A stretch of 64,000 bases of DNA from JAQGMV01 sp035626595. GTDB lineage: Bacteria; Pseudomonadota; Gammaproteobacteria; Burkholderiales; SG8-41. The DNA lies in contig DASPNJ010000062.1 of assembly GCA_035626595.1 (NCBI GenBank), forward strand, positions 1-64,000, given 5' to 3'. The position numbers were made by a program, and so were the translations under genes. The notes under the pieces were generated by a model. That model was not told the DNA's origin, searched no databases, and saw nothing but the letters and a program-made list of their open reading frames with translations. Shown piece by piece: positions 26,217 to 35,180 of the stretch (its first letter is position 1; each line of letters starts with the position of its first letter).

Positions 26217-27016
26217 AAACGGCGTACGCGGCACTCGCGGCAAGCGCGGTCCTCGCCGCCTGCGCATCGTCGTCCGGACCCAAGCCGTTCGTGCCCCCGA
26301 CGCCGCGCCAGTCGCCGCCGCTCAATACTTCCTACGAGGAAGACCCGGTGCGCAAGCGCGCTCGCGCGCATACGGAGCTTGCCGCGGGTTATTTCGAGCT
26401 GCGCAACATGCCGGTCGCGTTGGAAGAAGTACAGATTGCGCTCAAGGCGGACCCGCAGTACGGGCCGGCGCACAATGTGGCCGGGCTCATTTACGCGGAG
26501 CTGCGCAAGGACGACCTCGCGCAGCAGCACTTTCAGCGCGCGCTTTCGATCGATGCACGCGATCCGGATGCGAACAACAACTATGGCCGTTTTCTGTGCG
26601 ATCGTCAGCGTGAGGCGGAAGCGTTGAAGTACTTCCTCGCGGCGCTCAGCAATCCGCTCTACCAGACGCCGGAGAGAAGCTACGTGAACGCCGGGCTGTG
26701 CTCGCGTCGGCGCGGCGACGGCGCCGCAGCCGAGCAGTACTTCCTGCGCGCGCTCAAGGCGCGGCCGACGGAGCCGCAGGCGCTGTACCAGCTCGCCGAT
26801 ATGTCATACCAGCGCCGCGACTATGCGCAGGCGAAGCACTATCTGACGCGGCTCGAGCAGCTCGCGGCGCCATCGGCCGAAGTGCTGTGGCTCGCGTTGC
26901 GCATCGAGCGGCGACTCGGCGAGCGCAACGCGGCGGCCGCCTACGGTCAGCAGTTGCGGCGTCAGTTCCCCAATTCGCGTGAAGCGCGCGCGTTCGACGC
27001 CGGGAACGAGGAATGA
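26213..27016 (+). CDS. pilW: Type IV pilus biogenesis/stability lipoprotein PilW (PilF)
   Basis: 267 residues. The signal peptide ends in the lipobox LAAC (MKTAYAALAASAVLAACASS), so it should be a lipoprotein. At least five TPR-like repeats follow, including VALEEVQIALKADPQYGPAH and ALSIDARDPDANNNYGRFLC. The position between rlmN and rodZ is the usual place for PilF/PilW, the pilotin that helps the PilQ secretin reach the outer membrane. No other type IV pilus assembly genes are in this stretch. Confidence 0.9.
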   Translation: MKTAYAALAASAVLAACASSSGPKPFVPPTPRQSPPLNTSYEEDPVRKRARAHTELAAGYFELRNMPVALEEVQIALKADPQYGPAHNVAGLIYAELRKDDLAQQHFQRALSIDARDPDANNNYGRFLCDRQREAEALKYFLAALSNPLYQTPERSYVNAGLCSRRRGDGAAAEQYFLRALKARPTEPQALYQLADMSYQRRDYAQAKHYLTRLEQLAAPSAEVLWLALRIERRLGERNAAAAYGQQLRRQFPNSREARAFDAGNEE

Positions 27017-27864
27017 ACCAGACGTCTTACTACGCCCGCAGCGACGCCGCCTCCGCCGGTGCGGTACTCGCGGCCGCCCGCGAGGAGCTCAATCTGAGCG
27101 TCTCCGACGTCGCGCGGCATCTCAAGCTTTCGCCGGCGCAGGTCGAAGCGCTGGAGGAGGGCGCGTACGACAAGCTGCCCGGGCGTGTCTTCGTGCGCGG
27201 CTTCCTGCGCAACTACGCAAAGCTGCTCGGCGTGGATCCGCAGCCGCTGCTGCGACGCATCGAGCACGAGATGCCGAAGCCCAAAGCCGTCGAAGAGCCG
27301 CCGCCCGCGCCGCAAGCCGTCATGCCGACCGGCGAGCGCTCGCACTGGCCCGTGTACTTCGGTGTCGCGGGTACCATCATCGCAGCGCTGGCTGCGTACG
27401 AGTTCGGCTTCAACAATCCACCCGATGCCGCGGAAGACGAAAGCAAATCGGTGCCGGTGCAGCCGGCGCCTACGGCATCTGCGTCCGCACCCGAAGCGGC
27501 GAGCGCGGCTCCGGCTCCCGCCGTTTCAGCCGCGCCCTCATCGCCCAGTGGGGCGGCGAGCGGCACGCCGCTGGATCCCGGGCTCAGCGTCGCTGTTCCT
27601 GCGCAAAAAACCGCTGCGGCTCCCGGCGAGCGCCAGCTTCAGTTCAAGTTCGATGTGGAGTCGTGGGTGGAAATACGCGACGGCACCGACAAGGTCATCT
27701 TTTCGAAGCTGAACCGTGCCGGCGCCGAGGAACGCGTGTCCGGGACACCGCCGTTCAAGCTCGTCGTCGGCAACGCGCGCGGCGTCCGTCTGACCTACGA
27801 CGAGAAGCCCGTCGACCTGACGCCGCACATCGGCGTCACCGTCGCGCGACTCACGCTGCAATGA
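27013..27864 (+). CDS. rodZ: Cytoskeleton protein RodZ
   Basis: 283 residues. An N-terminal helix-turn-helix (LNLSVSDVARHLKLSPAQVE, about 23-42) is followed by a membrane span near 117-135 (VYFGVAGTIIAALAAYEFGF), an Ala/Pro-rich linker, and a C-terminal DUF4115 domain (SWVEIRDGTDKVIFSKLNRA). RodZ links MreB filaments to the membrane and sets rod shape. Coupled by ATGA overlaps to the genes on both sides. Confidence 0.92.
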   Translation: MNQTSYYARSDAASAGAVLAAAREELNLSVSDVARHLKLSPAQVEALEEGAYDKLPGRVFVRGFLRNYAKLLGVDPQPLLRRIEHEMPKPKAVEEPPPAPQAVMPTGERSHWPVYFGVAGTIIAALAAYEFGFNNPPDAAEDESKSVPVQPAPTASASAPEAASAAPAPAVSAAPSSPSGAASGTPLDPGLSVAVPAQKTAAAPGERQLQFKFDVESWVEIRDGTDKVIFSKLNRAGAEERVSGTPPFKLVVGNARGVRLTYDEKPVDLTPHIGVTVARLTLQ

Positions 27865-29144
27865 GCTGCCTGCCTCGATACGGTCCCGCGGCACGCCGCC
27901 CGAGCACCCGTGTGCGCATCGGACACGTGGAGATCGGCGGCTCTGCGCCGATCGTCGTGCAGTCGATGACCAATACGGACACCGCGGACGTTGCGGCCAC
28001 CGTGGCGCAAGTCGCGGCGCTCGCGCGCGCCGGCTCGGAGATCGTTCGCGTCACCGTCAACAACGTCGAAGCCGCGGCGGCGGTTCCGCGCATCCGCGAC
28101 GCGCTCGATGCGATGGGTGTCAACGTCCCGCTCGTGGGCGACTTTCATTTCAACGGGCACCGGCTGCTCGCGCAGCATCCGGCGTGCGCCGAAGCCCTGG
28201 CGAAGCTGCGCATCAATCCGGGCAACGTCGGGCGCGGCTCGAAGCGCGACGAGCAGTTCGCGACGATGATCGAGTTCGCGTGCCGCTACGGTAAGCCGGT
28301 GCGTATCGGCGTGAACTGGGGAAGTCTCGATCCGGAGCTGCTGGTGCGGCTCATGGACGAGAACGCGCGTCTGCCCGAGCCGGAAGAGGCCGCGGTGGTC
28401 ACGCGCAATGCGCTCGTCGCTTCGGCGCTGGAGAGCGCGCGCCAGGCCGAGTCGCTGGGACTGCCGCACGAGCGTATCGTGCTCTCGTGCAAGGTGAGCG
28501 GCGTGCAGGATCTCATCGCGGTCTATCGCGATCTTGCGGCGCGCTGCGACTATGCGCTGCATCTGGGCCTCACCGAGGCCGGAATGGGCTCGAAAGGCAT
28601 CGTCGCTTCGACGGCGGCGATGGCCGTGCTGCTGCAGGAAGGCATCGGCGACACGATCCGCGTGTCGCTTACGCCGGAGCCGAACGGCGACCGCACGAAG
28701 GAGGTCATCGTCGCGCAGGAAATCCTGCAGACGATGGGCTTGCGTTCCTTCGCGCCGATGGTGATCGCCTGCCCGGGGTGCGGCCGCACCACGAGCACGT
28801 TCTTCCAGGAGCTCGCGGATCGCATCCAGAGCTATCTGCGCGAGCAGATGCCGGTGTGGCGCACCCAGTACAGCGGCGTGGAGAACATGCACGTGGCGGT
28901 GATGGGCTGCGTCGTGAACGGCCCGGGCGAAAGCAAGCACGCGAACGTCGGCATCAGCCTCCCGGGTTCCGGCGAGAACCCCGTTGCGCCGGTTTACGTC
29001 GACGGCGTGAAAACCGTGACATTGAAGGGCGACGATATCGCCGGGGAGTTCCAGCGCATCGTCGAGCGCTACGTGCGCGAGAAATACGCGCCGGCGGTGC
29101 GCGCCGCCGAGAACGCGAAAGACAAAGCGCCGGCCGGCGGCTGA
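27861..29144 (+). CDS. ispG: 4-hydroxy-3-methylbut-2-en-1-yl diphosphate synthase
   Basis: 427 residues; ATG 27861 overlaps the rodZ stop. It opens with VRIGHVEIGGSAPIVVQSMT and has LRINPGNVG. The iron-sulfur ligands are visible in IACPGCGRTTSTFF and VAVMGCVVNGPGESKHAN. It catalyses the penultimate step of the MEP isoprenoid pathway. The length fits the longer betaproteobacterial form. Confidence 0.96.
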   Translation: MSCLPRYGPAARRPSTRVRIGHVEIGGSAPIVVQSMTNTDTADVAATVAQVAALARAGSEIVRVTVNNVEAAAAVPRIRDALDAMGVNVPLVGDFHFNGHRLLAQHPACAEALAKLRINPGNVGRGSKRDEQFATMIEFACRYGKPVRIGVNWGSLDPELLVRLMDENARLPEPEEAAVVTRNALVASALESARQAESLGLPHERIVLSCKVSGVQDLIAVYRDLAARCDYALHLGLTEAGMGSKGIVASTAAMAVLLQEGIGDTIRVSLTPEPNGDRTKEVIVAQEILQTMGLRSFAPMVIACPGCGRTTSTFFQELADRIQSYLREQMPVWRTQYSGVENMHVAVMGCVVNGPGESKHANVGISLPGSGENPVAPVYVDGVKTVTLKGDDIAGEFQRIVERYVREKYAPAVRAAENAKDKAPAGG

Positions 29145-29159
29145 TCCAGCGGTGCGCGG

Positions 29160-30431
29160 ATGACCAGAACGATACAGGCAGTGCGGGGGATGAACGACAT
29201 ACTCCCCGCAGACGTGCACGTGTGGCAGCTCTTCGAGGACACGGTGCGCTCGTGGCTGCGCGCTTACGGCTACAGCGAGATCCGCATGCCGCTGGTCGAA
29301 CGCACCGAGCTTTTCGTGCGCTCGATCGGCGAGGTGACGGACATCGTCGAGAAGGAGATGTATACCTTCATCGACGCGCTTTCGAACGAGAGCCTGACGC
29401 TGCGCCCTGAAGGCACCGCCTCGTGCGTGCGCGCGGCAGTGGAGCACAACCTGCTCTACCAGGGCTCGCAGCGGCTGTGGTACGGCGGCCCGATGTTCCG
29501 TCACGAGCGGCCGCAGAAGGGCCGTTACCGGCAGTTCCACCAGTTTGGCGTCGAAGCGCTCGGCCTCGCCGGGCCCGACATCGATATCGAGCACATGGTC
29601 ATGTGCGCGCGGCTGTGGCGCATGCTCGGGCTCGAAGGAATCGAGCTCGAGTTGAACACGCTCGGAGCCGTGGAAGAACGCTCGCGCTACCGCGCGCGGC
29701 TCGTCGACTACTTCGAGCGGCGCGCCGATCGACTCGACGCCGATTCGCGCAGGCGGCTCAACACGAACCCGCTGCGCATCCTAGACAGCAAGAACCCCGC
29801 GATGGCGGAGGTGATCAGCGGGGCGCCGCGGTTGATCGAGGACCTTGGCATCGAATCGCGATCGCACTACGAGAGCGTCAAAGCCGGCGTTGCCGCCGCC
29901 GGCGTCGCTTTTCGCGAAAACCCGCGGCTCGTGCGCGGGCTCGACTACTACAATCGCACGGTGTTCGAGTGGACGACTACCCGGCTGGGCGCGCAAGGCA
30001 CGGTTTGCGCCGGTGGGCGCTATGACGCCCTTATAGAGCAGATCGGCGGCAGGTCCGCGCCCGCGTGTGGTTTCGCGATGGGGGTGGAGCGCCTGCTCGA
30101 CCTGATGCGCGAAGCGCGTAGTTTCGAGCGCTCCGCGCCGGACATCTATCTCGTGCGCCAGGGCGCACGGGCGGAGAGCTATGCCGAACGGCTCGCGGAG
30201 AGTCTGCGCGACGCGGGCCTCGCGGTCGCGCTGCATTGCGGCGGCGGCAGCTTCAAGTCACAGATGAAAAAAGCCGACGCGAGCGGCGCGCGCTTCGCGG
30301 TCATCGTGGGCGACGACGAAGCCGATCGTCAGGAGCTCACGCTCAAAGCACTGCGCGTCGCGACGGAACAAACACGCGTCACACTGGCGGAGGCCGTGCG
30401 CCTCGTGCAGGCGCAATCGCAGAACGATTGA
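29160..30431 (+). CDS. hisS: Histidyl-tRNA synthetase
   Basis: 423 residues. Class II motifs are present: AVRGMNDILP at the start, MFRHERPQKGRYRQFHQFG (motif 2), the His-specific LVRGLDYYNRTVFEW, and GGRYDALIEQIGG with GFAMGVERL (motif 3). The C-terminal anticodon-binding domain follows (DIYLVRQG onward). Lies 15 bp after ispG. Confidence 0.97.
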   Translation: MTRTIQAVRGMNDILPADVHVWQLFEDTVRSWLRAYGYSEIRMPLVERTELFVRSIGEVTDIVEKEMYTFIDALSNESLTLRPEGTASCVRAAVEHNLLYQGSQRLWYGGPMFRHERPQKGRYRQFHQFGVEALGLAGPDIDIEHMVMCARLWRMLGLEGIELELNTLGAVEERSRYRARLVDYFERRADRLDADSRRRLNTNPLRILDSKNPAMAEVISGAPRLIEDLGIESRSHYESVKAGVAAAGVAFRENPRLVRGLDYYNRTVFEWTTTRLGAQGTVCAGGRYDALIEQIGGRSAPACGFAMGVERLLDLMREARSFERSAPDIYLVRQGARAESYAERLAESLRDAGLAVALHCGGGSFKSQMKKADASGARFAVIVGDDEADRQELTLKALRVATEQTRVTLAEAVRLVQAQSQND

Positions 30432-30435
30432 CAAC

Positions 30436-31071
30436 ATGGCATACGATCTCGAAGAACAGGAACAGATAGACGCGCTCAAGGGCTGGTGGGCGGACAACGG
30501 AAAGCTCGTCATGCTCGCCGCAATCGCGTGCCTGCTCACTGTCGCCGGCTTTCAGGGCTGGCGGTATTACAAGGCCCAGCAGATCGAGCGCGCGGCGACA
30601 CTGTTCGTTCAGCTCGAGCAAGCCGAACAGGCGAACCAGCACAAGACCGTGCGCGACATCGCGGCCCAGATCGAGGACAAGCACGGCTCCACGCAGTATG
30701 GCGGCATGGCGGCGCTCGCCGCCGCCAAAGCGGGCGTGATGACCGGCGAGCTCGAGGACGCGCGCAAGCACCTGCAGTGGGCGATAGACAACGCGCGCGA
30801 AGAAGAGATGCGCGATGTCGCGCGGCTGCGGCTCGCCGGGGTGCTCCTCGACGAGAAGAAATACGACGAGGCGCTGAAGGTGCTGTCCGCAAAGCCGTCG
30901 GAGCCGTACGAGGCGCTGTATGCCGATCGCCGGGGTGACGTGCTGACCGCGCAGGGCAAGCTCGCGGAGGCGCGCTCGGCGTACCAATCCGCGCTCGAGA
31001 AGAGCGAGTCGGGCAATCGTTACCGGCCGATCATCGAGCTGAAGCTCGACGCGCTCGGCGAGGCGAAATGA
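30436..31071 (+). CDS. YfgM-like tetratricopeptide membrane protein
   Basis: 211 residues. The N-terminal MAYDLEEQEQIDALKGWWAD is followed by a single membrane span (LVMLAAIACLLTVAGFQGWR, about 24-43) and a periplasmic TPR domain. This is the YfgM architecture, an ancillary SecYEG/periplasmic chaperone-network protein, and the gene lies between hisS and bamB as in many proteobacteria. Its stop overlaps bamB by 4 nt. Confidence 0.88.
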   Translation: MAYDLEEQEQIDALKGWWADNGKLVMLAAIACLLTVAGFQGWRYYKAQQIERAATLFVQLEQAEQANQHKTVRDIAAQIEDKHGSTQYGGMAALAAAKAGVMTGELEDARKHLQWAIDNAREEEMRDVARLRLAGVLLDEKKYDEALKVLSAKPSEPYEALYADRRGDVLTAQGKLAEARSAYQSALEKSESGNRYRPIIELKLDALGEAK

Positions 31072-32225
31072 GCTACCGCCTGTTCGCGGCGGTGCTGGTG
31101 GCGCTCGCGCTCGCCGGCTGCTCCACCGTGACCGATATGTACGATCGCTGGTTCGGCAGCAGCCCGGGCCCGAAACCGGCGCCGCTCGTAGCGTTCAAGG
31201 CCACGACGCAGCCGCGCGTCGTGTGGCGCGGTGAAGTCGGACCGGCCGAGAAGACGATGTTCTTTCCTGCGGTTACCGGCAACGTCGTCTATGCCGCCGG
31301 CGCCGCGGGCACGATCGCGGGATTCGAGGCCAACACCGGCAAGCCGACGACCCGCTTCAACGCCGGCCAGCGCCTGAGCGCAGGCGTGGCGGCGAGCGGC
31401 CGGCTCATCGTCGTCGGTTCCGCCAAAGGCGAGGTGCTTGCCTTCGACGCGAGCGGCAAGCCGCTCTGGAAGGCGGCGGTGCCGGGCGACGTGCTCGCTC
31501 CCCCGGCCATCGATGGCTCGCTCGTGGTCGCGCGCGTAGGCGACGGCCGGCTGTATGGACTCGATGCCACGAACGGCAAGCAGCGCTGGGTTTACCAGCG
31601 GACGAGCCCCGCGCTCTCGCTGCGCAGCCACGCAGGCGTGATCGTCGAGCGGGGCGCCGTTTTCGCGGGCTTTCCGGGCGGTCGGTTGATCGCGCTCGCC
31701 GCCGCCACCGGTAACGTCGGCTGGGACAGCGTGGTCGCGCTGCCGCGCGGCGCGACCGAGCTCGAACGTGTGGCCGACGTGATGGGCTTGCCCATACTGG
31801 ACGGCGACCGCGTCTGCGCGGTCGCGTATCAGGGGCGCGTCGCCTGTTTCGATACGCAAAGCGGCACGACGATCTGGGCGCGCGACCTGTCCAGCACCGC
31901 CGGCATGGACGCCGACCACCGCAATGCGTACGTCACCGACGACAAGAATGCGGTCATCGCCCTCGACAAGTCGAACGGCGCGAGTCTGTGGCGTCAGGAC
32001 AAGCTCGCGAACCGCGGCGTGTCGGCACCGCTCGCGTTCGGCCGCTTCGTGATCGTGGGCGATTACGAGGGTTATGTACATCTGCTCTCCCGCGAGGACG
32101 GCTCGTTCGCGGCGCGTATCGCGACAGACGGCAGCGCTATCGGCGCGCCTCCCGTGGCACTCGATACCAACACGTTCCTCGTTCAGACGCGCAACGGCAA
32201 TCTGTTCGCGATCGCGGTGCAGTAG
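31068..32225 (+). CDS. bamB: Outer membrane protein assembly factor BamB
   Basis: 385 residues. The signal peptide ends in a lipobox (ALALAGC), followed by repeated PQQ-type beta-propeller blades, for example GTIAGFEANTGKPTTRF, GEVLAFDASGKPLWKAAVPG and GRLYGLDATNGKQRWVYQRT. BamB is the lipoprotein that supports BamA in inserting beta-barrels. Gene order with der is standard. Confidence 0.95.
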   Translation: MSYRLFAAVLVALALAGCSTVTDMYDRWFGSSPGPKPAPLVAFKATTQPRVVWRGEVGPAEKTMFFPAVTGNVVYAAGAAGTIAGFEANTGKPTTRFNAGQRLSAGVAASGRLIVVGSAKGEVLAFDASGKPLWKAAVPGDVLAPPAIDGSLVVARVGDGRLYGLDATNGKQRWVYQRTSPALSLRSHAGVIVERGAVFAGFPGGRLIALAAATGNVGWDSVVALPRGATELERVADVMGLPILDGDRVCAVAYQGRVACFDTQSGTTIWARDLSSTAGMDADHRNAYVTDDKNAVIALDKSNGASLWRQDKLANRGVSAPLAFGRFVIVGDYEGYVHLLSREDGSFAARIATDGSAIGAPPVALDTNTFLVQTRNGNLFAIAVQ

Positions 32226-32250
32226 CACCGTACGCACGTTCTCGTAGCCG

Positions 32251-33576
32251 ATGATTCCTATCGTCGTCATCGTCGGGCGGCCCAACGTCGGCAAGTCGAC
32301 GCTATTTAATCGACTCACGCGCAGCCGCGACGCGATCGTCGCGGACGCGCCGGGCATCACGCGCGACCGGCACTACGGCCAGGGCAGGCTCGGCGGCAGG
32401 TCCTACCTCGTCGTCGATACCGGAGGGTTCGAGCCGGTTACGACCTCGGGCATTTATCACGAGATGGCGCGGCAGACGCGCCAGGCGGTCGATGAAGCCG
32501 ACGTCGTGCTGTTCACCGTCGATGCGCGCGCCGGACTCACCGCGCAGGACCGCGTCATCGCCGGGGAACTGCGCAAGAGCGGCCGGCGGGTGTGGCTCGT
32601 CGTCAACAAGGCGGAAGGCATGCGGCCGGAAGACGCCGCGGCGGAGTTCCACGAGCTCGGGCTGGGCGATCCGTTGCCGGTATCGGCGGCGCACGGCGAG
32701 AACGTGAGCGAGGTCGTCGAGATCGCGCTGGCCGATTTTCCCGCGGCCGCACCGCGGGAGGAGGAGGAGAGCGATCGCGCGCGCATCGCGATCGTGGGAC
32801 GTCCCAACGTCGGGAAGTCGACGCTGGTCAACGCGCTGCTCGGAGAGGAGCGGGTCATCGTATTCGATCAGCCGGGCACCACGCGCGATTCGATCTACAT
32901 CGATTTCGAGCACGCGGCCCGCCCTTACACGCTGATCGATACCGCCGGGGTGCGCCGCCGCGGCCGGATTGCCGATGCCGCCGAGAAATTTTCGGTCGTA
33001 AAAACGATGCAGGCGATCGCCGATGCGAATGTCGCCGTGCTCGTGCTCGACGCGCAGGAGGAGATCTCGGAACAGGACGCGCACATCGCCGGGTTCATAC
33101 TGGAGGCGGGGCGCGCGCTGGTGGTGGCGGTCAATAAATGGGAGGCGATCGACGAGGGTGGGCGCGAGCGGGTCAAACGCACGCTTTCGCGCAAGCTGAA
33201 TTTCCTGTCGTTCGCGCGGCTGCACTTCATCTCCGCGCTGGAAGGGCATGGCGTCGGGCCTCTGATGCGCTCGGTCGACGCGGCCTATGCGGCCGCGATG
33301 GCGAAGCTGCCGACGCCGAAGTTGACCCGCGCCCTGCAGGCCGCGGTGTCACAGCAGCAACCCCCGCGCGCAGGGTACAGCCGTCCTAAGCTACGCTATG
33401 CGCACCAGGGCGGCTCGAATCCGCCGCGCATCATCGTGCACGGCACGGCGCTCGAGCACGTGCCGGCGAGCTACCGGCGTTACCTCGAGCGTTTTTTCAG
33501 GGAAGCTTTCGATCTGCAGGGCACGCCGCTCAAGGTGGAACTCAGGAGCGGGCGCAATCCATACGTCCGGGCATGA
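32251..33576 (+). CDS. der: GTPase Der (EngA)
   Basis: 441 residues with two tandem GTPase domains. The Walker A copies GRPNVGKSTLFNRL (near 10) and GRPNVGKSTLVNALL (near 185) are each followed by a DxxG motif. A KH-like C-terminal domain follows (GTPLKVELRSGRNPY). It is needed for 50S subunit maturation. It begins 25 bp after bamB. Confidence 0.97.
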   Translation: MIPIVVIVGRPNVGKSTLFNRLTRSRDAIVADAPGITRDRHYGQGRLGGRSYLVVDTGGFEPVTTSGIYHEMARQTRQAVDEADVVLFTVDARAGLTAQDRVIAGELRKSGRRVWLVVNKAEGMRPEDAAAEFHELGLGDPLPVSAAHGENVSEVVEIALADFPAAAPREEEESDRARIAIVGRPNVGKSTLVNALLGEERVIVFDQPGTTRDSIYIDFEHAARPYTLIDTAGVRRRGRIADAAEKFSVVKTMQAIADANVAVLVLDAQEEISEQDAHIAGFILEAGRALVVAVNKWEAIDEGGRERVKRTLSRKLNFLSFARLHFISALEGHGVGPLMRSVDAAYAAAMAKLPTPKLTRALQAAVSQQQPPRAGYSRPKLRYAHQGGSNPPRIIVHGTALEHVPASYRRYLERFFREAFDLQGTPLKVELRSGRNPYVRA

Positions 33577-33698
33577 GGCTCGCAGACAACCGCTTCCGGC
33601 AAGGTGTCGTGCGTGCCCGAAAACGCGCGTAACCCAATGGCGTACCGAGACAAAATCGGATAGAGTGACCGTCCGATAACGATAACGGCGAGGGTATC

Positions 33699-33938
33699 AT
33701 GAGCAACAAAGGGCAGTTACTACAAGACCCGTTTCTGAACACGTTGCGCAAAGAACACATCCCGGTGTCGATCTATCTGGTGAACGGCATCAAGCTGCAG
33801 GGGCAGATCGATTCGTTCGACCAGTACGTCGTGCTGCTCAAGAACACCGTCACGCAGATGGTGTACAAGCACGCGATCTCGACCGTCGTACCCGCGCGTC
33901 CCGTCAACTTCCAGTCAGACCAGGGCCAGGACGGCTGA
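33699..33938 (+). CDS. hfq: RNA chaperone Hfq
   Basis: 79 residues. The Sm1 motif begins QDPFLNTLRKEHIPVSIYLV and Sm2 is YKHAISTVVP. The tail is short (PVNFQSDQGQDG), as usual in betaproteobacteria. GGCGAGGGTATC precedes the ATG. The 122-bp gap after der probably holds a promoter, but I cannot define one. Confidence 0.97.
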   Translation: MSNKGQLLQDPFLNTLRKEHIPVSIYLVNGIKLQGQIDSFDQYVVLLKNTVTQMVYKHAISTVVPARPVNFQSDQGQDG

Positions 33939-33979
33939 TCGTTTCCAGCGCAGTTGATCTCGCTCCATTCGACCGTTTG

Positions 33980-35107
33980 ATGCCGGAGCGTCGGGGAAGG
34001 GCTTCCGGCGCGGTTCTGGTCGGTCTCGATTTCGGCGAGCCCGATTACGCGGACAGCCTCGCCGAAGCGCGTGAGCTCGCTGCCAGCGCAGGCGTGGGTG
34101 CTCTCACGATCGTCAAGGGCCGGCGTGCACGGCCCGATCCCGCCCTCTTCGCGGGCAAAGGCAAAGTAGAGGAAATCGCGCAAGCCGTTGCGGCGACGCG
34201 ATCGCAGCTCGCGATCTTCAACCATGAGCTTTCCCCGGTGCAGGAGCGCAACCTCGAGGAGCGGCTCGCCTGTCGCGTGATCGACCGCACGAGCCTCATC
34301 CTGGACATCTTCGCGCAGCGGGCGCGCAGCCACGAAGGCAAGGTGCAGGTCGAGCTCGCGCAGCTCGAGCATCTGGCCACGCGCCTCGTGCGTGGATGGA
34401 CTCACCTCGAGCGGCAGAAAGGCGGTATCGGCCTGCGTGGCCCGGGCGAGACACAGCTCGAAACCGACCGGCGGCTGTTGGGCAAGCGGGTGAAGCTGCT
34501 GAAGGAGAAGCTTGCGCGCATGCAGGCGCAGCGCGCGGTGCAGCGGCGCGCGCGGCGCCGCGCCAACGTGTACTCGGTGTCGCTGGTGGGCTATACGAAC
34601 GCCGGCAAGTCGACTCTGTTTAACCGTCTCACGGACGCAGGCGTGCACGCGGCGGACCAGCTATTCGCGACGCTCGATACCACGACGCGGCGCGTCCAGA
34701 CGGGCGTGCACGCGCCGATCGTGCTCTCCGACACCGTCGGGTTCATTCGCCACCTGCCTCACACGCTGGTGGCCGCGTTTCGCGCGACGCTGGAAGAGAC
34801 GGTGCATGCGGATCTGCTGCTGCACGTCGTCGATGCGAGCAGTTCCGACCGCGACGGCCAGATCCACGCAGTGAACGACGTTCTCGCGGAGATCGGCGCC
34901 GATGCGATATCGCAAGTGCTCGTCATGAACAAGATCGATCTGACCGCGCTCAAACCCCGTGTCGAGCGAGACGAGTATGGTAAGATCGCGCGCCTCTGGC
35001 TGAGCGCGAGGACCGGTGCGGGTCTCGACTCGGCGCGCGGCGCGCTCGAGGAATACGCATCCGGCACGCAACACCCGGCACGCGAGCGGCGCTCCGCGGC
35101 GGCATAA
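33980..35107 (+). CDS. hflX: GTPase HflX
   Basis: 375 residues from ATG 33980 (TTG three bases upstream is possible). HflX signatures are GKVEEIA, FNHELSPVQERNLEE, RTSLILDIFAQRA and the long helix ending in GGIGLRGPGETQLE. The GTPase domain has VGYTNAGKSTLFNRL near 206 and DTVGFIRHLP. It binds ribosomes and splits stalled 70S particles. It follows hfq as in many proteobacteria. Confidence 0.95.
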   Translation: MPERRGRASGAVLVGLDFGEPDYADSLAEARELAASAGVGALTIVKGRRARPDPALFAGKGKVEEIAQAVAATRSQLAIFNHELSPVQERNLEERLACRVIDRTSLILDIFAQRARSHEGKVQVELAQLEHLATRLVRGWTHLERQKGGIGLRGPGETQLETDRRLLGKRVKLLKEKLARMQAQRAVQRRARRRANVYSVSLVGYTNAGKSTLFNRLTDAGVHAADQLFATLDTTTRRVQTGVHAPIVLSDTVGFIRHLPHTLVAAFRATLEETVHADLLLHVVDASSSDRDGQIHAVNDVLAEIGADAISQVLVMNKIDLTALKPRVERDEYGKIARLWLSARTGAGLDSARGALEEYASGTQHPARERRSAAA

Positions 35108-35180
35108 CCGTTATCACTCCATGTTTGCGACCGCCCGCAGCTATCTCAGAACACGCGCGCTGAAAATCCTCGGCGCGCTG

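Noticed and set aside
27795..29594. A 599-codon minus-strand frame opposite ispG and hisS.
   Set aside because: Both plus-strand genes are intact housekeeping genes; the antisense translation has no domain features.
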